Part shown: positions 17,201 to 24,353 of the stretch, piece by piece | Layout: each line of letters starts with the position of its first letter | How positions within the stretch are numbered: the first letter of the stretch is position 1 | NCBI GenBank assembly: GCA_024233085.1 | Contig: JACKQC010000008.1 | Coordinates: forward strand, 142,313-206,312 | Length of the DNA stretch: 64,000 nucleotides | From: Akkermansiaceae bacterium | Lineage (GTDB): Bacteria > Verrucomicrobiota > Verrucomicrobiia > Verrucomicrobiales > DEV007 | Direction: 5' to 3' | Notes under the pieces: generated by a model | Seen by the model: the letters and a program-made list of their open reading frames with translations, nothing else | Databases searched by the model: none | Told to the model about the DNA's origin: nothing | Position numbers and translations under genes: made by a program

Positions 17201-17728
17201 TCAGAGCGGGGCGGCCGTGAGCATGCCGGCGACGAAGACCCCGCCGATCAGCGCCAGGAGCACCACGACGAACGCGGCGACGCCGGTGGCGGCGAGCACC
17301 GCGTCCGGCAGGGCTTTCCGGGCGGCTTTTTCCGGCGCCGGGGCCAGGATCGCGGGCTGGTTGAGTTCGCGGAGCAGCTTCCGGGCGATTTGTTGGAAGC
17401 GCTCCGTGTCGCCCCCGGCGCGGCGGTTTTCCATCGCGTCCCGCAGTTCGGTGACCAGCAGGCGCAGGCCGTAGTATTCGCCGAGGCTCTGCTGCACCCG
17501 CGCGTCGTGGGACAGCTCCTCGAGCACCGCGCGCAGCACGCCGGCGAGCCGGTGGGCGTCGCCGGAGCGGCCCCGCTTGGTTTCCACCAGCCCCCGGGCG
17601 GCGTGGGTGAGCAGAGGCTGGCAGGCGATGCGATTGCCGGCGACCGGGGCGGAGAGGGAGGCGGGAAGGTTTTCGAGAGCGAGCCGGAGTTCCGGGCTGT
17701 TGGGGATCGAATACTGAAAGCAGTTCAT
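17201..17728 (-). CDS. Hypothetical C-terminally membrane-anchored protein
   Basis: A 175-residue protein with a soluble helical body (segments such as HRLAGVLRAVLEELSHDARVQQSLGEYYGLRLLVTELRDAM) and one C-terminal transmembrane helix (AVLAATGVAAFVVVLLALIGGVFVAGML). It is probably a tail-anchored cytoplasmic protein. No family was recognised. A strong predicted promoter lies 50-80 nt upstream of the ATG at 17728, so expression as a single gene is likely. Neighbouring genes give no clue to the role. Confidence 0.65.
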   Translation of the reverse strand: MNCFQYSIPNSPELRLALENLPASLSAPVAGNRIACQPLLTHAARGLVETKRGRSGDAHRLAGVLRAVLEELSHDARVQQSLGEYYGLRLLVTELRDAMENRRAGGDTERFQQIARKLLRELNQPAILAPAPEKAARKALPDAVLAATGVAAFVVVLLALIGGVFVAGMLTAAPL

Positions 17729-17776
17729 GCGGAGAGGGGCGGGCGGGGAAGCGGCGGGCGAGCCGAAGAACTCTCA

Positions 17777-17805
17777 ACAATAATAAAAATGATAAAATAA
17801 GTCAA
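17777..17805 (-). promoter_or_regulatory. Sigma-70-type promoter with AT-rich upstream element
   Basis: On the minus strand TTGACT (17800-17805), a 17-nt spacer and TATTGT (17777-17782), preceded by an AT-rich tract that could act as an UP element. It points at the tail-anchored hypothetical gene. Confidence 0.65.
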
Positions 17806-18015
17806 AGTGTTTGTAAAAATTAACCATCTGTTCACCGGGTCGAGGGAAGGTGTTTTTGAAAGATGGGGTTCGTATCGCAAAAAAAAGCCGCGCCGCGCGG
17901 GGGTGGCATCGGCGTCTGCGTCCGGTCCACGATCTGGTGGGGCCGGCTCCGTCCGGACCGCGTCGCGCGAAAAGGGGGCCGCGCCGTCCCCCGTGTTGCC
18001 CGTCCCGTTTTCATC

Positions 18016-18462
18016 ATGAATCACGGGCTTTCCCATGCCGACGGTGGAGAACCTCTCGATTCACCCGGCATCCTCCCTCTGTCCCGCCTCACCCCCGATG
18101 TCGGAAACGCCGCCCGACACGTGTCGGACGCCGTTCCCGACGTGGAATCCATCGCATCCGATGTTTCGGACGCCTTTCCCGATGTTGCGGGCGACGTATC
18201 CCATGTCGGAAACGTCGCATCCGATGTTTCGGACGCCGTTCCCGATGTGGAATCCCTCGCACCCGATGTTGCGGACGCCATTTCCCATGCCGGAAACGTC
18301 GCATCCGACATGGGATTTCCCGTTTCCGACATCGTTTTCGCAAAATTCAAAACCGCCGGACCTGGCCCGGAAGAGGGGAATGGCACTGGAAATCAGCGAA
18401 TTAAGCCGGAAGAGGGCTTTTCCGAGGCGGTCGGAGCCGTATTCCCGACCCAACCCTGTTGA
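18016..18462 (+). repeat. Degenerate GATGTT(T/G)CGGACGCC repeat array with open reading frame
   Basis: About 250 bp (18090-18340) consist of repeated blocks such as CCCGATGTTGCGGAC and CATCCGATGTTTCGGACGCC. One forward frame stays open from the ATG at 18016 to 18462 (148 codons) and reads as D-V-rich units (VASDVSDAVPDVES, APDVADAISHAGN). Other frames on both strands are also open because the units are multiples of three. The same vocabulary, PDVGN followed by HVS(D/N)A, recurs in the array at the right end of the window. A low-complexity protein is possible, but a non-coding repeat is equally likely. The stop lies inside palindromic repeat locus 4. Confidence 0.55.
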
Positions 18463-18511
18463 CTCCCCGACCCAACCCTGTTGGGTTTTGCGGGGAAACA
18501 GGGTTGAACCC
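18447..18511. repeat. Palindromic repeat triplet, locus 4
   Basis: Two CCT-centred units (18447-18465, 18468-18486) and one reversed half-unit (18497-18511) of the 19-bp family, directly downstream of the truncated hsdR on the minus strand. Confidence 0.9.
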
Positions 18512-18515
18512 GGCC

Positions 18516-19553
18516 TCACTCCACCCAATCGGCGCAGAGCCGTTCCGCCTGCTGGAGGACTGTGAGACCCTGCGAACGCAAGTAAGCGTTCCGCTTGGCA
18601 TCGTGCTTTTGGCGTGCGGCTTCGGAATGCGGCTCTCCGTCGCACTCGACCACCAATTTTGCCTCATTACAGAAAAATTCGCAGATGTAGTCCGCGAACC
18701 GGTGTTGCCGCCGGAACTTTGCCCCCGCCAACTGTCGATCCCGCGGCAACTCCCAAAGCACTTCCTCAGCCGCAGTCTGATCCCGCCGAAGCTCCCGCGC
18801 CCTGTCCGCCAGCCCCGAGAAATCAAACCCTCCCCGAAAATTCTGACTCCCTCTCCCACTGGGAGAAGGCTGGGGTGAGGGTGGAGGGAAATCGGCATCG
18901 ATTTCCCTCCATCCCTTGAACCACTCCTCGCTCGATGTCAGCGATCCCATCCGCGCCTGCAAGCCGTCGCTCACCACCAGGGCCGCGTTGTAGCGGAGCA
19001 GCGTCGGGATCTCCGCCTTGTAGGTCTGGAGCTGCTTGTAGGCGGAGAAAATCGTCGCGTCCTCATCCGCCGCGTTCTTCAGCTCGATCAATCCCAGCGG
19101 CAGTCCGTTGACGAACACCACGATGTCCGGCCGGCGGTTGTGGGAACCCTCGATCACCGTGAACTGGTTCACCGCCAGCCAATCGTTCGCCCGCACGTCG
19201 GAGAAATCCACCAGCCACACTTGGTCGTGCTTCGTGCTGCCGTCGGGGCGCTTGTAGCTCACCTCCACCCCGTCGCGCAGCAGCTTGTGGAAAGCGCGGT
19301 TCGTCCGCACCAGCGTGCCATCCGCCACCCGCAACACCCGGCGCAGGGGATCCTCCCGCGCTTCCTCCGGCACCTCCAGGTTCAAGCGCCGCAGCGCCTC
19401 GCGCAAGCGACCTTCCAGCACCGCCTCTCCGAACGTCTCCCGCTCCGCCGCCGCTTCGCCGGGTGCCATTTCCGGCCCGTGGCCGAGGGCATAGCCCAGC
19501 TCCCCGAACCAATCGAGGGCGGCTTCTTCGACGGTGGATTCGGTGAGATGCAT
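18516..19553 (-). CDS. hsdR: Truncated type I restriction subunit (HsdR nuclease domain) fused to a DUF559 nuclease-like domain
   Basis: A 345-residue chimera. Residues 1 to about 220 are the HsdR_N domain with the PD-(D/E)XK core (RRPDIVVFVNG and GLIELKN; Asp142, Glu156, Lys158). The DEAD-like translocase motor that normally follows is missing. It is replaced after a Pro/Ser-rich junction (FPPPSPQPSPSGRG) by a DUF559/Vsr-like domain (about 248-340: RARELRRDQTAAEEVLW.. KFRRQHRFADYICEFFCNEAKLVVECDG). The junction peptide is the translation of a known type of dispersed repeat. The start ATG overlaps the stop of the upstream ATPase gene in TGATG, so translation is coupled. Without the motor it cannot act as a normal type I endonuclease. 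Confidence 0.8.
   Translation of the reverse strand: MHLTESTVEEAALDWFGELGYALGHGPEMAPGEAAAERETFGEAVLEGRLREALRRLNLEVPEEAREDPLRRVLRVADGTLVRTNRAFHKLLRDGVEVSYKRPDGSTKHDQVWLVDFSDVRANDWLAVNQFTVIEGSHNRRPDIVVFVNGLPLGLIELKNAADEDATIFSAYKQLQTYKAEIPTLLRYNAALVVSDGLQARMGSLTSSEEWFKGWREIDADFPPPSPQPSPSGRGSQNFRGGFDFSGLADRARELRRDQTAAEEVLWELPRDRQLAGAKFRRQHRFADYICEFFCNEAKLVVECDGEPHSEAARQKHDAKRNAYLRSQGLTVLQQAERLCADWVE
18847..18881. repeat. Dispersed repeat CTCCCTCTCCCA..GGGTGAGGG
   Basis: A 35-bp partly palindromic repeat translated in frame at the junction between the HsdR nuclease domain and the DUF559 domain. A related copy lies in hsdM at 23635-23672. Confidence 0.75.
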
Positions 19554-21145
19554 CAAACAAGGCGGTCAATAATCCCGGTTTTGAGACTTTCGTAGGTTGT
19601 CATCGGAGGCCCAATCAAGGGCGCAAGCGTATCGCGCATGAATGAATCGGTGTTATTTCCGCAACGTTGCAGTCCAAGGAGCCTCTTTAGCCCGGTGTAA
19701 ATCTCTCCAGCAGCGGACTTCAAATCGTCGGCCGAATTTCCCCTGATGACACTATTTTCGATGGCCTGTTGTTTGATCTGAAGCGCCTCCGACAGTTTAT
19801 CCATCTTTCCTTCCTGCTCCAAAAGAGCCTTAATCACTTCATCTGCAAAAAGATAGGATTCTAAATTCCTTAACGGCAAAATCATCGTTCCATTCGCCTC
19901 CGCTTCTCCCACTTCCGGCTCCGATTTGTCGTCGCGGTCTGCTAGTGATGCGAATCGAGAGGTAGGCAGGATGCGCCCCAACGCATCCTTAACCGAAACG
20001 CCGGTTGCAGCCACCTGACTTGAGGATCCTCCCGACACAAACAAAACCTCAGGATGTCGCGACCCAAGAATCCGATTGTATATCTCGGCATCAAAATCCT
20101 TCCGCCGGTTGCCCACGGATGACCCCTCGCAAATGACGACTGAAGCTGGCGCAATGCGCTGCGACAAATCATCCAACGCAATCGAAAGCATTTTCTCCCA
20201 AGCAACTCTTCCCAAGCTGCTTGGAATCACTTGGCGAGAGATGTCTGGATCGACGGCATCAAAGTCAATAAGACAAACCGATCCAGGGTTAGCTGCCATC
20301 ATTTCTTGCGCAGCGCGAAGAACTCCCAGAGAGTGGGTCGTCACCCAAAGTTGCGCCAGCGGCGGAAGAATACCGACCATTTCCTTGAGTAGCGCGCCTT
20401 GGATTCGGGTGTGTAAGTGCGTTTCAATCTCATCGATACAATAGATAGCATCCGCGTAAAACTTCTTCTTCACATGGAGGTCAAGTAACAGGTCGAACGC
20501 GGCTTTCTCACCACCCGATAGATTCTTAAAGTGATATGACTTCGCTGTTCCTTTACCGAAGAAGAACGCACCCTCACCGAGCGGATCAGAAAGATTGTTC
20601 AATACCAAATCTCCGAACACGCGATCCATAGAATCTCTGATGCTTCCGATTAACTCGTCCCGCAAATCCCTAACAGTTTTGGCATCGTTGGCCGTATCGT
20701 ACAACCCCGCCATTGTATCGTAAACGAGGCGACGATAGTTGTCGGACACAGCGACATCGTTCTGAATAGCTCGTTCGATTCGGGTGTTTGCTGTCGGAAC
20801 CTCAGGCCGAGTGAAGCTCGTGACCGAAAAATCAGGATCATTTCTGTACGCCGTCCGCAAGTATAGGCATCCCTTTTCTGGTTTAGCGTTTCCGTGTAAT
20901 GAGACGACGACGCTTTCCTGCCATTTAAATGCTTCTCCGTGGTCTTTCCGATAATACACCTCGTCCTGATTGAATCCAAATCCCACCTTGCTACGATACC
21001 ATTGCAGGAGTGCGTCAAAGAGGGACGATTTTCCACATCCGTTGGGCCCAACAATTACAACTAACTTCGCACTCGCGGGTATGTCTTTTACCACGAGGTC
21101 GGTAAAGCGCTTAAAGTTAAGCAGGCGAATAGATTCGATTCTCAT
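19553..21145 (-). CDS. AAA/ABC-type ATPase fused to a C-terminal DUF4435 TOPRIM-like domain (PARIS AriA-AriB-like)
   Basis: A 530-residue protein with an SMC/OLD-type ATPase at residues 1 to about 335: Walker A GPNGCGKS (33-40), signature LSGGEK (209-214), Walker B AIYCIDEIE (233-241) and the switch His in TTHS (271). The C-terminal part (about 335-530) has a TOPRIM-like layout: CEGSSVGNRRKDFDAEIY with Glu340, then LADRDDKSE with Asp403 and Asp405, then LRNLESYLF, as in DUF4435. An ATPase paired or fused with DUF4435 is the composition of the PARIS anti-phage system, which reacts to phage anti-restriction proteins. The gene lies inside a type I restriction operon: its ATG overlaps the hsdS stop (ATGA), and its stop overlaps the hsdR start. 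The base composition is more AT-rich than neighbours. Membership in PARIS proper is inferred, not proven. Confidence 0.8.
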   Translation of the reverse strand: MRIESIRLLNFKRFTDLVVKDIPASAKLVVIVGPNGCGKSSLFDALLQWYRSKVGFGFNQDEVYYRKDHGEAFKWQESVVVSLHGNAKPEKGCLYLRTAYRNDPDFSVTSFTRPEVPTANTRIERAIQNDVAVSDNYRRLVYDTMAGLYDTANDAKTVRDLRDELIGSIRDSMDRVFGDLVLNNLSDPLGEGAFFFGKGTAKSYHFKNLSGGEKAAFDLLLDLHVKKKFYADAIYCIDEIETHLHTRIQGALLKEMVGILPPLAQLWVTTHSLGVLRAAQEMMAANPGSVCLIDFDAVDPDISRQVIPSSLGRVAWEKMLSIALDDLSQRIAPASVVICEGSSVGNRRKDFDAEIYNRILGSRHPEVLFVSGGSSSQVAATGVSVKDALGRILPTSRFASLADRDDKSEPEVGEAEANGTMILPLRNLESYLFADEVIKALLEQEGKMDKLSEALQIKQQAIENSVIRGNSADDLKSAAGEIYTGLKRLLGLQRCGNNTDSFMRDTLAPLIGPPMTTYESLKTGIIDRLV

Positions 21146-22395
21146 GATACCTGGGGTGGAACATTTGATGCCAACTCCCCGCTCAGCAGCTTCGGCAGCA
21201 GCGTGTCGCGCAGGGTGGCGAGGGTGCGGGATTCGGCGTGATTGGAGAGAATGCGGTCGAGAATCGGCTGGCACTCTCGATTGAAGGCGTCGAGAATCTG
21301 TGATGACGGTGCGACCAAGGGAAATTCCATGATGGCATCTCCACTGACGTTTGCTTGGGCCGTCCCGTGCGAGCGGGCTTCAACGAATGTGCGGAACTCT
21401 GGTTGGCGGGTCGTGCAATACCAGAACGCCAACGACTCTGTTCCCGGCTTCTGCATCACGAACTTGCCGACTCGTTGATTCAGCAGCGGCGGGTTGTCGG
21501 ACGGAGGAACGAGCCCGACTTCACCGACGTAGCCAGTCATCCCAATAAGCATGTCGCCGGTGGTCAGGCGATAGCGGGAAGCTTGCTCCGCGATTTCCTC
21601 CGAGACGTAGCTGACTTGGGTTAGGTCAATTATTCCCGGCTTCACTGAGCCAATCTTCACCACCGGGACACCGTACTCCTGCCAATCCTGACTCTTGAAC
21701 GAGAAGCCGCTTCGGAAGCCGATGCATGCACCGAGTGTCGTTGCCTTCCACCCCTTCGGAATATGCCCGAGTTCGGAGTCTTGGAAGGAGTCGGGGAAGA
21801 GGGCGGCAGTGGCGGGGGCGAGGCCGACGGGCTGGCGGCCGTCGAGTTTGGCGCGAACTGGATCGAAATCAATAAACCAGCTCTGGAACAGCGTCCGCGC
21901 CATCGCCTCCAGCGTCGCGTTCATCCGCCGGTTCACCTCGATCTTGTCGTCCAGCGCCCCCAAGCACCTCCGCGATGGCTTTTTGCTCGGTAGCGTATTT
22001 CGTGATAGCGACGACCTTGGAGTTAAGTTGTCCTGTGGTGATCTGAGGTTGGGCCGAGCCAGTGATTACGTCACCAAAATCGGTCGCTTGGAGAACGTAG
22101 TGAATATAGCGGCTGTCGCGCGGCTTCCTCGGGGGCACGCCATAGCATTATTGCTAATCCATGTTGGCCCAGCAGTGCGTTGCAGCCGGCCACAGTTGCT
22201 GCCTCGACAAGTCACGAGGGTGACTGGCTCCTCGTAGGATGGGCGGTCTGTGTAGCCGAGAACACCGTTCGCGCCGATGACCGGAATTGGCGACAACTCG
22301 GACTTCACTTCCGACATGTCGCCAAGACCAAGATAGCGGCCTTGCTTGACCGCGCAGACTTCGCCGAACGGCAGATCAAGACGCTCACCCACCAT
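21142..22395 (-). pseudogene. hsdS: Type I restriction specificity subunit with two compensating frameshifts
   Basis: HsdS recognises the target DNA through two variable domains. Homology runs from MVGERLDLPFGEVCAVKQGRYL (22395) through WISNNAMA, then continues in another frame (PRDSRYIHYVLQATDFGD.. AITKYATEQKAIAEVL). It returns to the first frame at GALDDKIEVNRRMNATLEAMARTLFQSWFIDFDPV and the second target domain (IPKGWKATTLGA.. SRTLATLRDTLLPKLLSGEL). The shifts fall at about 22135-22145, in a CCCCC tract where one base appears to be missing, and at about 21962, in a GGGGG tract where one base appears extra. Either the gene is broken or these are homopolymer sequencing errors. Conserved domains are otherwise intact. 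Confidence 0.8.
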
Positions 22396-22548
22396 ACCCC
22401 AGCCCCCCCAGGTTTTTGTTTTGATGGCCTGCTCCAGTTTCGCGGACTCGGTGAACCCGCCTGCGCCAAGGCTTCGGCGGACATGCTGGGCGTTCAGTTC
22501 CGCAACGAGGCGCGGCATCTTTTCCGGCGGTTCTACGATCGCGCTCAT
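22396..22548 (-). pseudogene. Duplicated 3' end of hsdM with 30-bp insertion
   Basis: The reading frame starting at 22548 (ATGA overlap with the Abi gene stop) encodes EKMPRLVAELNAQ and FTESAKLEQAIK. This repeats the end of the real hsdM 0.9 kb upstream (EKMPRLVAELNAQFTESAKLEKAIK). The two halves are split by ten extra residues from a 30-bp insertion at 22457-22486 containing the palindromic core GCCAAGGCTTCGGC. It runs in frame into the hsdS start. This is best read as a recombination scar left when the Abi gene entered the hsdM-hsdS junction. Confidence 0.75.
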
Positions 22549-23231
22549 GGTTTGGGCCAATGGTTTTGAACGCACCCGGTCCACGGATTCAACCCGCCGC
22601 TTCGAATCGAAACGAAGCGGTCGAGCGAGTTTGCAAGATCGTGCAATTCAGGGGACATCCACGAGATGATCTCGAGGATGGCCTGATGCCGCACATCCAG
22701 ATCCCGCCAGTGCAGGATGCGTTCGTGGTGGAAAACCCGGTTGCGGAGGTCGCGGATGTCCTGCCAGCGGCGGTCGAGTCGGGATTGGTATTGCTCCGCG
22801 GCGGGAGCGTGGGGAAACGCTTTGCGTGAGAGAAACGCGCCAATGCCGGTCCGGGCGTGGGCGTTGTTGAAGAATCCCGTCCAGAATCCGAAGGTGAGCT
22901 CGGCGATGATGCGGCCCGGCGTGAGCGGCTTCCGGTTTCGTCCGAGATTGCCTTTCGCTTCCGTCACCTTGGTCTGCTGCCAGGGAGTGAGCCGCGCCCG
23001 CGGCGAGTCATACCAGGCATTGGTGCCGCAGCGGGCGGAGAGTTCCCGGTGGACTGCGTTTCGGAGCGCGATCTCGGCGAACTGGAGCGAGGGGTAAAGC
23101 GACTCGCTCAAGGCCATGTTCAGCATGTAGCGGGCGAGCGTGAGCTTGTGATCCGCCCCGTCCTTCCGGTAGGCGTCGATGCGCTCCGTGTGGAGAATCG
23201 CCTCGATTTGCTGGAAAAACGCCGGATTCAT
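22545..23231 (-). CDS. Abi-like HEPN-domain protein
   Basis: A 228-residue protein of the Abi-like group found in abortive-infection and restriction loci. HEPN-type proteins of this kind are usually RNases activated on phage infection. The N-terminal helices (ARYMLNMALSESLYPSLQFAEIALRNAVHREL) and the C-terminal LRNRVFHHE, with the R-x4-H signature (Arg163, His168) of catalytic HEPN domains, are present. ATG 23231 (MNPAFFQQIEAIL) is preferred; a GTG at 23297 would add 22 residues. The gene lies between hsdM and hsdS on the same strand and its stop overlaps the next start, so it is built into the restriction operon. Its RNase activity is inferred from the motif. Confidence 0.8.
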   Translation of the reverse strand: MNPAFFQQIEAILHTERIDAYRKDGADHKLTLARYMLNMALSESLYPSLQFAEIALRNAVHRELSARCGTNAWYDSPRARLTPWQQTKVTEAKGNLGRNRKPLTPGRIIAELTFGFWTGFFNNAHARTGIGAFLSRKAFPHAPAAEQYQSRLDRRWQDIRDLRNRVFHHERILHWRDLDVRHQAILEIISWMSPELHDLANSLDRFVSIRSGGLNPWTGCVQNHWPKP

Positions 23232-23381
23232 TGGATCAGCGGGCACATCGCCAGCCTGTAGGAGTGTAAGATTGTAGCGTTGACATATGAACGCCACTGG
23301 GCGAGATTCCGCCCGTTGACCCCGGGATCCCTTCCTTGACCGCTTGCGGTTGAGAGGCCCCGGGGTTTCTTTTGGGCGAAT

Positions 23382-24353
23382 TCAGAGCGCATAGCCGAGA
23401 CCTTTCAGGTTCGCTTTAATCGCCTTTTCCAGTTTCGCCGACTCGGTGAACTGGGCGTTCAGCTCCGCGACGAGGCGAGGCATTTTTTCTTCGAAGGGTT
23501 TGCCGTCGTCCTCGGCTTCCTCGGCTTCCTCGGCACTGACGTAGCGTCCGGGCGTAAGGACGAAGCCGTGTTTCCCAATTTCCTCGGTAGTGGCGGATTT
23601 GCAAAATCCCGCTACGTCGACGTAGCCGGGATTACCCTCACCCCCTGCCCCTCTCCCAGAGGTAGAAGGGTGTCCCTGCCAGGCGTGGTAAGTGCCGGCG
23701 ATCTTGGCGATGTCCTCGCCGGTGAGTTCGCGGTTCACACGGCTGACCATTCTGCCCATCTTGCGGGCGTCGATGAAGTGGGTTTCGCCGCGTCGGTCGC
23801 GGGTGCGAGCCGAACGGGCATTTTTCCCGTCGTTCTTGTCGCGGGTGAGGAACCAGAGGCAGACGGGGATCGGGGTGGAGTAGAAGAGCTGGCCGGGCCG
23901 GGCGACCATGTTGTTCTTCGCTGCGCTCAGGACCTGCGGATTGGCTTCACTTTGAGAAAATGCGCTGTCGCGCAGGGCAGTGTCGCCGAGATCGGCCTCG
24001 ATGAGGGCGCGGCGGATGTCGCCCTCGCCGGACTGGTTCGAGCTCATGCTGCCATTGGCGAGGACAGCCGGAGCGCAGCGAAGACAGACGAAGTCAACGC
24101 CGGCCATGTTGTCCTTCGCTTCGCTCACGACCCGCGGTGAGGCTTCGCTTTGAAGAAATGCGCTATCGCGCGGGGCAGTCTGCGGGGCGAGGTGGTGAAT
24201 GAAGTGCTGGACCCAGGCGAAGTTGGCGATGCTGTCCCTTGCTACGCTCGCGACCCGCGGATTGCCTTTGGCCTCGTTTGGTGCGCGATCTCGCGGGGCG
24301 GTCTTGGGCGGCACGCCGAATTCCTTCGCCGTTCCTTTGCGTCGGGTTGCCAT
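23382..24353 (-). CDS. hsdM: Truncated type I DNA methyltransferase subunit interrupted by in-frame repeats
   Basis: A 323-residue C-terminal remnant of HsdM, normally 500-800 residues. Clear HsdM segments are FAWVQHFIHHLAP, ANGSMSSNQSGEGDIRRALIEADL, PGQLFYSTPIPVCLWFLTRDK, RRGETHFIDARKMGRMV, ELTGEDIAKIAGTYHAW and the C terminus KLEKAIKANLKGLGY. The N-terminal domain, the AdoMet-binding motif and the catalytic NPPF motif are absent, so it cannot methylate DNA. Three 26-residue blocks (17-42, 58-83, 124-149) are translations of a 78-bp repeat inserted in frame. A fourth interruption, GHPSTSGRGAGGEG, comes from another dispersed repeat. The frame has nevertheless stayed open, which is notable. 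Confidence 0.82.
   Translation of the reverse strand: MATRRKGTAKEFGVPPKTAPRDRAPNEAKGNPRVASVARDSIANFAWVQHFIHHLAPQTAPRDSAFLQSEASPRVVSEAKDNMAGVDFVCLRCAPAVLANGSMSSNQSGEGDIRRALIEADLGDTALRDSAFSQSEANPQVLSAAKNNMVARPGQLFYSTPIPVCLWFLTRDKNDGKNARSARTRDRRGETHFIDARKMGRMVSRVNRELTGEDIAKIAGTYHAWQGHPSTSGRGAGGEGNPGYVDVAGFCKSATTEEIGKHGFVLTPGRYVSAEEAEEAEDDGKPFEEKMPRLVAELNAQFTESAKLEKAIKANLKGLGYAL
23635..23672. repeat. Dispersed repeat CCCTCACCCC..CTCTCCCAGAGG in hsdM
   Basis: A partly palindromic insert translated in frame in hsdM (GHPSTSGRGAGGEG). It is related to the copy at 18847-18881 in hsdR. Confidence 0.7.
23907..23984 (-). repeat. 78-bp in-frame element, copy A in hsdM
   Basis: Encodes DTALRDSAFSQSEANPQVLS and six further residues ending NNM (hsdM residues 124-149). 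It is clearly homologous along its whole length to copies B and C. Confidence 0.85.
24105..24182 (-). repeat. 78-bp in-frame element, copy B in hsdM
   Basis: Encodes QTAPRDSAFLQSEASPRVVS and six further residues ending DNM (hsdM residues 58-83). Its length is the same as copy A, exactly 26 codons. Confidence 0.85.
24228..24305 (-). repeat. 78-bp in-frame element, copy C in hsdM
   Basis: Encodes KTAPRDRAPNEAKGNPRVAS and six further residues ending DSI (hsdM residues 17-42). It is the most divergent copy, inserted right after the residual FGVPP segment. Confidence 0.8.

Noticed and set aside
17725..18036. A 103-codon minus-strand frame ending in an ATGA overlap with the tail-anchored protein gene
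   Set aside because: Its hydrophobic C terminus is just the translated AT-rich promoter, and the predicted -35 and -10 boxes lie within it.
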